Part shown: positions 37,547-42,185 of the stretch, one piece after another
How positions within the stretch are numbered: position 1 is the stretch's first letter
Layout of the letters: every line of letters begins with the position of its first letter
Source: Methanobacteriota archaeon
GTDB taxonomy: Archaea; JAADCQ01; Methanopyri; Methanopyrales; Methanopyraceae
Direction: 5' to 3'
DNA length: 42,185 nt
NCBI GenBank assembly: GCA_027064425.1
Contig: JAMOPO010000029.1
Coordinates: 1 to 42,185, forward strand
Notes under the pieces: generated by a model
Told to the model about the DNA's origin: nothing
Databases searched by the model: none
What the model saw: the letters and a program-made list of their open reading frames with translations, nothing else
Position numbers and translations under genes: made by a program

Positions 37547-38683
37547 TTGCTCCACCCGCGCGCCCTCCTCGGGATCCTCACCCTACCCGTCGTCCGCCGC
37601 TCGCTCCTGCTACTCGTCGCCATCCTCCTCGCCGGCACCCTCGCCTTCCACCTCCTCGAGGGCTGGCCCCTCCTCACCTCGCTCTACTTCACCGCCGCCA
37701 CGATCACCACCGTCGGGTACGGGGACTTGACCCCCACCACCACAACCGGCCGCGCCCTCAGCGTCCTCCTCATGTTCTCCGGCATCGGCCTGGCCTCCTA
37801 CACCCTCGCCGACCTCGCCCGCCTCACCCTCCGCGGGGAGCTCTCCATGGCCCTCCGAGAGGACACCCTCCGGCGGAGGGTCCAGCGCGCCGAGGACCAC
37901 CTCATCGTCTGCGGGTACGGGCGCACCGGCCGCCGGGTCGCCCGGCTCGCCACCGAGCAGTACCGCTTCGAGGTGGTTGTAATCGACCGCGACGAGCGCG
38001 CCTACGAGGCCGCCGTCGGCCACGGCCTCCCCGCCATTCACGGCGACGCCACCCGGGAGGAGACGCTCCGGGAGGCCAACATCGACCGCGCCCGCGCCCT
38101 CATCGTCGCCACCGGTGACGACCGCACCAACGTGTTCGTCACTCTCCTCGCCAAGAACCTCAACCCCGACCTCCACGTCACCGCCACCGCCCACAGCCGG
38201 GAGGGCGCCCGCCTCCTCAAGCGAGCCGGCGCCGACGAGGTCGTCTTCATCCACGACTGCGCCTCCAAGCACATCGTCCGCGCCGCCCTCGCCCCGCTCC
38301 AGCTCCGCATCACCGTCCGCCACACCGTCGACGAGATCCGCGACGTCATGTCCATCATCATCGGCCACGGCGGCGTCGTCCAGGGCGTCGAGTACTACAC
38401 CCCACCTCTCCGCACCCCCATCCGCCGCGACGTTCTCATCACCGACATGAGGGAGGTCCTCCGCTTCGTCGAGCGCCTCGAGCGGGACCCCGACCTCCGC
38501 CGCGCCCTCGAGCGCGTGTACGAGCTCTCCGAGAACGTGCACTCCTACTACGTGATCGTCCACAACGAGGAGGAGCGCAAGCGCATACTCCGCGAGCTCG
38601 ACCGGCGCGACTACCTCGTCGGCGTCGACCTCACCATCGACGAGATCCTCCGGGAGATCGAGCGACTGCGGGAGGAGGGGTGA
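37547..38683 (+). CDS. RCK-gated potassium channel (MthK-like)
   Basis: A 378-residue two-transmembrane K+ channel subunit with a cytoplasmic RCK domain. TM1 is RSLLLLVAILLAGTLAF, the pore loop carries the TTVGYGD selectivity filter (54-60), and TM2 is LSVLLMFSGIGLASYTL with a likely gating glycine. The RCK Rossmann core starts with HLIVCGYGRTGRRVARL (118-134), then VVIDRDERAYEAA, GDATREETL and ALIVATGDDRTN. A C-terminal extension of about 130 residues ends in helices. Tetrameric channels of this type are gated by Ca2+ or nucleotides; the ligand here is unknown. TTG start with GGGGG six bases upstream. Flanked by GATTACAAAG repeats. Confidence 0.93.
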   Translation: MLHPRALLGILTLPVVRRSLLLLVAILLAGTLAFHLLEGWPLLTSLYFTAATITTVGYGDLTPTTTTGRALSVLLMFSGIGLASYTLADLARLTLRGELSMALREDTLRRRVQRAEDHLIVCGYGRTGRRVARLATEQYRFEVVVIDRDERAYEAAVGHGLPAIHGDATREETLREANIDRARALIVATGDDRTNVFVTLLAKNLNPDLHVTATAHSREGARLLKRAGADEVVFIHDCASKHIVRAALAPLQLRITVRHTVDEIRDVMSIIIGHGGVVQGVEYYTPPLRTPIRRDVLITDMREVLRFVERLERDPDLRRALERVYELSENVHSYYVIVHNEEERKRILRELDRRDYLVGVDLTIDEILREIERLREEG

Positions 38684-38839
38684 TCCCCGGCGTCCGCCCC
38701 GCTCGGCTTCCCGCCCCCCGCCTCTCTTTGTAATCAGATGGAGGAGCGGCCGCAGGTGCGTGCCAAGGCACCCTCCCTCTTGTGATCGCACGAGCCAGCC
38801 GGGCCCGACCCCACCGGCCCAGTGCCCCGGCGTCATCCT
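38684..38839. other. non-coding stretch with GATTACAAAG repeats
   Basis: No gene is seen here. An exact GATTACAAAG copy (minus strand) lies at 38726-38735 and a diverged one (GATCACAAGAGG, minus) at about 38776-38787. Each is followed on the minus strand by a purine-rich run. Otherwise the sequence is GC-rich with no clear structure. Confidence 0.5.
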
Positions 38840-38991
38840 CTCCTTTGTAATCAGTCGTGGTCGGTGCCTTAGGTGCCGACGGCTGAGCTACCGATCGGTG
38901 TTCTCCAGCGCTAGCGTGGAAGCCGCAGGCAGTTTCGGGCGGGACGTCCAGCTCCGGAACATTTTTATCATCCAGCCCGATTACAAAGGAG
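38840..38991. repeat. 152-bp element bounded by 13-bp inverted repeats
   Basis: CTCCTTTGTAATC (38840-38852) and its exact complement GATTACAAAGGAG (38979-38991) bracket this segment. Inside are GTCGG/CCGAC pairing around TGCCTTAGGTG and, on the minus strand, a D-arm-like GGTAGCTCAGCC, but no complete tRNA. The right part contains GGAACATTTTTATC (about 38956-38969), a probable promoter for the gene at 39022. A miniature mobile element, a structured RNA or a pair of regulator sites are all possible. Confidence 0.5.
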
Positions 38992-39021
38992 TGGCCAGCC
39001 CGGAGCCAGGGGTGGCGGGCC

Positions 39022-39615
39022 GTGTCCTGGGTCAATGTCCCGCTACCCTCCGACCCCGTGGAACGCATTCGATGCCTTCGTGTGCTGCGCGAGGCGTACC
39101 GCCGACAGGTCAAGCCCGAGCTGCGGGAGACGTACCGCAGGATCGGCGGGAGGACGTACGGCCCGTACTACGTCGCGTACTTCAAGCGGGCGCGCGGGTT
39201 CAAGCACCCGCGCCTCATCTACCTGGGTAAGTCGAACCCGAGCGTGGAGTTCGTCGAGTGGCTGGCCGAGCAGCCTGAAAAGAAGGTTCTCAAGCTCGCC
39301 CGGCTCGCCGTCCGGCACCTCCGCGCGGCGCTCGAGCGCCTGGTTGAGGAGGCCTCTAAGGCCGAGCACGTGCGCCGCCTCGTCGCCAGGACCCTCGCGC
39401 TCGCCTTCGACCTCCCGCCCGCGGGCTCGACCAGGCTCCGAAGCCTGCTCAAGCGCGCCCCACGCTTCACCCGGATCGTCCTCGGCCCCTGGGAGGCCTG
39501 GTTCGCAGAGAACGTGCTCCGCAGGCTGCTGTACCGCCGGTCCCGGAATGGTGAGCACTGGGTACCGGACGTGCAGCTCGAGCTTGAGAGGTGGCGGCTC
39601 AGGCGCGCGGAGTGA
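39022..39615 (+). CDS. basic protein with DUF6788-like N-terminal motif
   Basis: A 197-residue basic protein. Near residues 40-70 it has RIGGRTYGPYYVAYFKRARG followed by HPRLIYLGK, resembling the G-x-x-HGPY-x-Y-x-Y and YIGK pattern of the DUF6788-type family, often near mobile or defence genes. The rest is Leu/Arg-rich helices with no further motif. The GTG start follows GGGGTGGCGGGCC. The promoter-like GGAACATTTTTATC lies about 55 bases upstream. Function unknown; nucleic-acid binding is suggested only by its charge. Confidence 0.65.
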   Translation: MSWVNVPLPSDPVERIRCLRVLREAYRRQVKPELRETYRRIGGRTYGPYYVAYFKRARGFKHPRLIYLGKSNPSVEFVEWLAEQPEKKVLKLARLAVRHLRAALERLVEEASKAEHVRRLVARTLALAFDLPPAGSTRLRSLLKRAPRFTRIVLGPWEAWFAENVLRRLLYRRSRNGEHWVPDVQLELERWRLRRAE

Positions 39616-39662
39616 GCCCGGTTCGGCGTACGGTCACTGGTTAGCTCCGAGTCGGCCCACGG

Positions 39663-41654
39663 CTAGTGCGGCTGGGCCAGGGAGTACTGGAGCCTCGAGG
39701 CCAGGCTCGGTATTGGTCGGGGTACGGTAATGGACACACGCACCTCGGTGGTCGGTGTGGAGAGGAGGTGCTGGGGTAGGATCACGAGTAGCTCGAGGAG
39801 GTAGGAGAGGAGCGAGGGTAGGGCTAGCGCCTCCAGGAACCAGCGTGGTGGGCTCAGGGCGAAGACCAGGATGGGACCGCCGAGCTCTAGAGCGTAGATC
39901 GGGGCGAGCGCGGGGTACTCCAGGCACGTGATCGCGGCGTCCAGGAGGTAAGTGATCGCGCTGGTGATCGGGTCGGGACCCTCACCATTGTCCGAGGCGA
40001 GGTAAAGCACGTAGGCGAGTGGTGGCGGGGGCACGGTGATCAGCGTGCCCTGGATCGCGAGCCAGGCGAGATCGCAAGCCGCCCCGATCGGACCCTCCTC
40101 GATCAGTTCTCGGAGGCAACGCCCGACGTACTTGACGGGGTTCAGGAGGACGCGTCTGAGCGTGCCCCACCAGGGCTCGTTGATGCTGTACGCCTCGTCC
40201 AACACCCACTGGACGAAGCGGGCGAGGGCTCCAACGAGTGGTAAGGGCAGGCCCGTGCCGGCCGCGATGAGTCGGAGGCCCCAGAGCCCCAGCGGGAGCG
40301 CCCCGAACACGCCCTCTTGGACGTACGCGCCGGTGAGCGCGTAGGTGAGGAGGCCGAGGTAGTAGCGGCTGGCGAGCGTGGCGAGGCAGGCGGCGAGCCC
40401 TAGGAGCGCGTACTCGGGCGGGAGCCTCGGTGGGGTGATGAGGAACCCGTCGACGAGTGACCGTGGAAGCCCGAGCGCGTCGTTCAGGGCTCGCACAAGG
40501 CAGGCGGTGGAGAGGCCGAGCAGAACGTTGGCCACCTCCTCGCTCGATGGGAACGAGCCCGGTGGGATGGGCAGGTCCGGTGAGATCCGCAGTGTCACTT
40601 CGTACGTGATTGGGCCGGAGCCTCCCTCCGGGTAATACAGGTAGTACCAGTGGATGAGCGTGACCGGGTCGCTGTCGCTCGGGTGCTCGATGACCGGCTC
40701 GAGCGCGCGCAGGTTCTCGACCGCCTCCGCCCGAACCCGCTCGATTCGAACCTCCACGTAGCGCGGGCCGAGGAGCGGGACCACGACTCGCCCGGGCCGC
40801 ACGAGGTACTCGAACGCGCCGACCCGCCGGTCCCTCCAGTAGAGCTCGACCCGCAGGCGGACCGGTCCGGTCGGTACCGTAAGCGTGGCGAAGCTCGGCG
40901 CTTCCTTCCACTCCGAGTCCAACCGAACCTCCTTACCGTCAGTGCGGACGGTCACCAGAGTCCTGGCGTCAAACGATGCTCCGGCGGTCGCGCACAGTTC
41001 CATCCGGTCGCTGTAGAAGGCCAGGGTGAGAGAAGGAAGCGGGAACCCCTTGACCAGCGGTCCCAGCGATCTCAGCGCCACCGCCCGGGGTCTCGTCACC
41101 GCGACGCGCCCGGTGAACTCGGTCGAGCGGTGCTCGAAGCGGTCTCTCGTCCTTACGATGCCGCGGATCACGAGTTCGATTCGGTCGGCCGTCAACTCGA
41201 CCGTGGGTCGGACCGTGACCTCCACAACCTCCCTTCCGACGCGTCGGACGACCTTAACCTCGGGCAGGTTCGCCCCGGCGCACTCCACGGACAGCGGGAA
41301 CTCCAGCGCCGACGCCTCCACGACGATGGGTCTCCCTGGCTCGTCAGCGTGCACCCACCACGGCAGTTCCGCGAGGTACTTCCCGCGGTACTTCACCCGC
41401 AGGAACACGGAGAACTCCGTCAGGACGCGGTCGAGGCGGCGCGTGACCTCGCTCTTCGCCGGCCCGTGCCCGTCCCAGACGCACCGTGCCAGGACCTCGC
41501 CCGTGCTACTGTCCTGGATTACCAGCTCCAGGGTCAGGTGCCTCGTCGGCTGGTCGTCCCCTCGGACGTCCAGGTGGGCGCTCGGCTCCGCGTGCGCCGG
41601 AGCCGGGGCGTCGAGCAGGATCAGGATGATTGGAACCAGGGCTCCGGCGGTCAC
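39663..41654 (-). CDS. large exported membrane protein of unknown function
   Basis: About 663 residues. A signal peptide (GALVPIILILLDAPAPAHA) leads to a beta-rich extracytoplasmic region of roughly 330 residues with repeated strands (VEVTVRPTVELTADRIELVI, VVPLLGPRYVEVRIERV). A C-terminal half then carries several hydrophobic helices (YALLGLAACLATLASRYYLG, FGALPLGLWGLRLIAAGTG, LLSYLLELLVILPQHLL). No family recognised; it may be specific to the genus. GTG at 41654 has GGGGTGAT just upstream; GTG at 41663 would add three residues. It lies alone on the minus strand between the gene at 39022 and tRNA-Ser. Confidence 0.72.
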   Translation of the reverse strand: MTAGALVPIILILLDAPAPAHAEPSAHLDVRGDDQPTRHLTLELVIQDSSTGEVLARCVWDGHGPAKSEVTRRLDRVLTEFSVFLRVKYRGKYLAELPWWVHADEPGRPIVVEASALEFPLSVECAGANLPEVKVVRRVGREVVEVTVRPTVELTADRIELVIRGIVRTRDRFEHRSTEFTGRVAVTRPRAVALRSLGPLVKGFPLPSLTLAFYSDRMELCATAGASFDARTLVTVRTDGKEVRLDSEWKEAPSFATLTVPTGPVRLRVELYWRDRRVGAFEYLVRPGRVVVPLLGPRYVEVRIERVRAEAVENLRALEPVIEHPSDSDPVTLIHWYYLYYPEGGSGPITYEVTLRISPDLPIPPGSFPSSEEVANVLLGLSTACLVRALNDALGLPRSLVDGFLITPPRLPPEYALLGLAACLATLASRYYLGLLTYALTGAYVQEGVFGALPLGLWGLRLIAAGTGLPLPLVGALARFVQWVLDEAYSINEPWWGTLRRVLLNPVKYVGRCLRELIEEGPIGAACDLAWLAIQGTLITVPPPPLAYVLYLASDNGEGPDPITSAITYLLDAAITCLEYPALAPIYALELGGPILVFALSPPRWFLEALALPSLLSYLLELLVILPQHLLSTPTTEVRVSITVPRPIPSLASRLQYSLAQPH

Positions 41655-41812
41655 GGCGATCACCCCGCCGGCCGGTCTTCCTTCTCTCCGTCCGTAGGGT
41701 CAGAGAGGGCCTCGTAAGCGGCTCGCGGGGCTGGGGCCGTGGTGCGCCCGCGCGGGCGTTCGGGCGACGGAAAAGTTATTAGCATGTAATCTCGTTAACC
41801 GGCCTCGGAGAA

Positions 41813-41903
41813 GCCGGGGCGGCCGAGCCCGGTCCAAGGCGCGGGACTTGAGATCCCGTGGCCCGTATGGGCCGCCCGGGTTCAAATCCCGGCCCCGGCG
41901 CCA
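41813..41903 (+). tRNA. tRNA-Ser (anticodon UGA), CCA encoded
   Basis: The acceptor stem GCCGGGG (41813-41819) pairs with CCCCGGC (41893-41899), then discriminator G41900 and encoded CCA (41901-41903). The anticodon loop CTTGAGA gives TGA at 41849-41851. A long variable arm (TGGCCCGTATGGGCCG) marks a class II tRNA, and the T arm contains GGGTTCAAATCCC. AAAAGTTATTAGC at 41771-41783 is the probable promoter. The body is very similar to tRNA-Leu at 37301, but the G discriminator and the GCCGGGG acceptor agree with serine identity. Confidence 0.95.
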
Positions 41904-41911
41904 TCGAGAAT

Positions 41912-41930
41912 CGTTACGGAGTTCGTAACG
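41912..41930 (+). terminator. AATCGTTACG hairpin 3' of tRNA-Ser
   Basis: A perfect 7-bp inverted repeat, CGTTACG (41912-41918) and CGTAACG (41924-41930), with a GAGTT loop, lies eight bases after the CCA end. It has the same preceding AAT and the same arms, apart from one compensated base pair, as the hairpin after tRNA-Leu. Inferred termination or 3'-processing signal. Confidence 0.55.
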
Positions 41931-41946
41931 TTGCGCGGTGGGCGCG

Positions 41947-42185
41947 TCACCGCTCGACGTGCACCCCGGCGCCCTCCTCGACGCGGCCGATGACGGTGAG
42001 GTCGAGCTCCTCGACGAGCTCCTCCGGCGCGCAGACGAGGTACTCGAAGTCCTCCCCACCCTCGAGGGCGAGGTCGAGTGGGTCTCGGTCGAGCTCGGTG
42101 GCGACGTCCTCGACGCGCGGGTGCACGGGGACGCGCTCGGCCTCGATGACGAGCTTGACCTGGGAGCGTCGGGCGATGATCTCGG
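41947..42185 (-). CDS. thiL: thiamine-monophosphate kinase, C-terminal part (truncated by window edge)
   Basis: The minus strand is open from the right edge to a TGA at 41949-41947 and encodes about 79 residues. LALEGGEDFEYLVCAPEEL is the characteristic C-terminal motif of ThiL (usually SGGEDYELLF), followed by LTVIGRVEEGAGVHVE, the family's terminal G-x-I/V segment. ThiL phosphorylates thiamine phosphate to the pyrophosphate, completing the pathway of which ThiD-ThiN is encoded at 26331. No start is present because the gene continues beyond 42185. It faces away from tRNA-Ser, tail to tail. Confidence 0.9.
   Translation of the reverse strand, partial: EIIARRSQVKLVIEAERVPVHPRVEDVATELDRDPLDLALEGGEDFEYLVCAPEELVEELDLTVIGRVEEGAGVHVER

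Noticed and set aside
38852-38910. Possible minus-strand tRNA suggested by GGTAGCTCAGCC
   Set aside because: Only a D-arm-like sequence is present; there is no matching acceptor stem, anticodon arm or GGTTCGA T arm.
38720-38991. CRISPR array, considered because of the recurring TTTGTAATC words
   Set aside because: The copies are only about ten bases long, differ in orientation and are irregularly spaced (about 50 to 125 bases). No cas genes are present.

Overview
The window reads as chromosomal DNA from a hyperthermophilic hydrogenotrophic methanogen, most likely Methanopyrus kandleri or a very close relative. The reasons are archaeal Nop5 and fibrillarin, FEN-1 and the small primase subunit; HdrB and HdrC; several methanogenesis marker proteins; methanopterin and F420 genes (beta-RFAP synthase, CofC); very high GC; and proteins crowded with Glu, Arg and Val. 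GTG and TTG starts are common and usually follow a GGGG-type ribosome binding site. The species call is an inference from content, since no database search was possible.

Layout. 0-1 kb: 5' end of a 16S rRNA gene on the minus strand, with its leader, two possible promoters and a probable C/D box guide RNA. 1-5 kb: a DUF483 protein, beta-RFAP synthase, then nop5 and fibrillarin followed directly by a well-formed C/D box sRNA. 5-8.4 kb: overlapping genes for a phosphate permease, its DUF47 partner, and the two subunits of NAD-type dihydroorotate dehydrogenase. 8.4-13.2 kb: FEN-1, a membrane protein, an overlapping enolase-superfamily epimerase/DUF1611 pair, DUF2111 and DUF1847. 13.2-17.8 kb: hdrCB on the minus strand, a divergent HTH regulator, a small exported protein, a DUF169 protein divergent from a regulator/zinc-finger pair, and an FAD synthase. 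17.8-21.9 kb: a tight operon of methanogenesis markers 5, 15 and 17, a NifB-like radical SAM protein and marker 7. This is the most interesting block: its composition fits assembly and insertion of a complex iron-sulfur cofactor for activating methyl-coenzyme M reductase.

22-23.7 kb: an orphan Arg/His-rich protein, then an unusually AT-rich spacer with direct and inverted repeats, at which the base composition of the + strand flips from C-rich to G-rich. 23.7-29.1 kb: primase small subunit, CofC, PurP, ThiD-ThiN, an unknown protein and a methyltransferase, closely packed. 29-33.9 kb: a GIY-YIG nuclease, a large polytopic membrane protein with a small membrane-anchored partner, Trm5 and a DUF531 SPOUT-like protein. 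33.9-37.2 kb: a NitT/TauT-type ABC importer and a dihydrouridine-synthase-like TIM barrel. 37.3-42.2 kb: tRNA-Leu(UAA), an RCK potassium channel flanked by copies of a GATTACAAAG repeat, a small unknown protein, a 660-residue exported membrane protein, tRNA-Ser(UGA) and the C-terminus of ThiL running off the right edge.

Three hairpins of the form AATCGTTAYG-loop-CRTAACG lie just 3' of the two tRNAs and of the candidate sRNA near the left end, suggesting a shared 3' element of stable RNA genes. No CRISPR array, insertion sequence or obvious prophage was seen.
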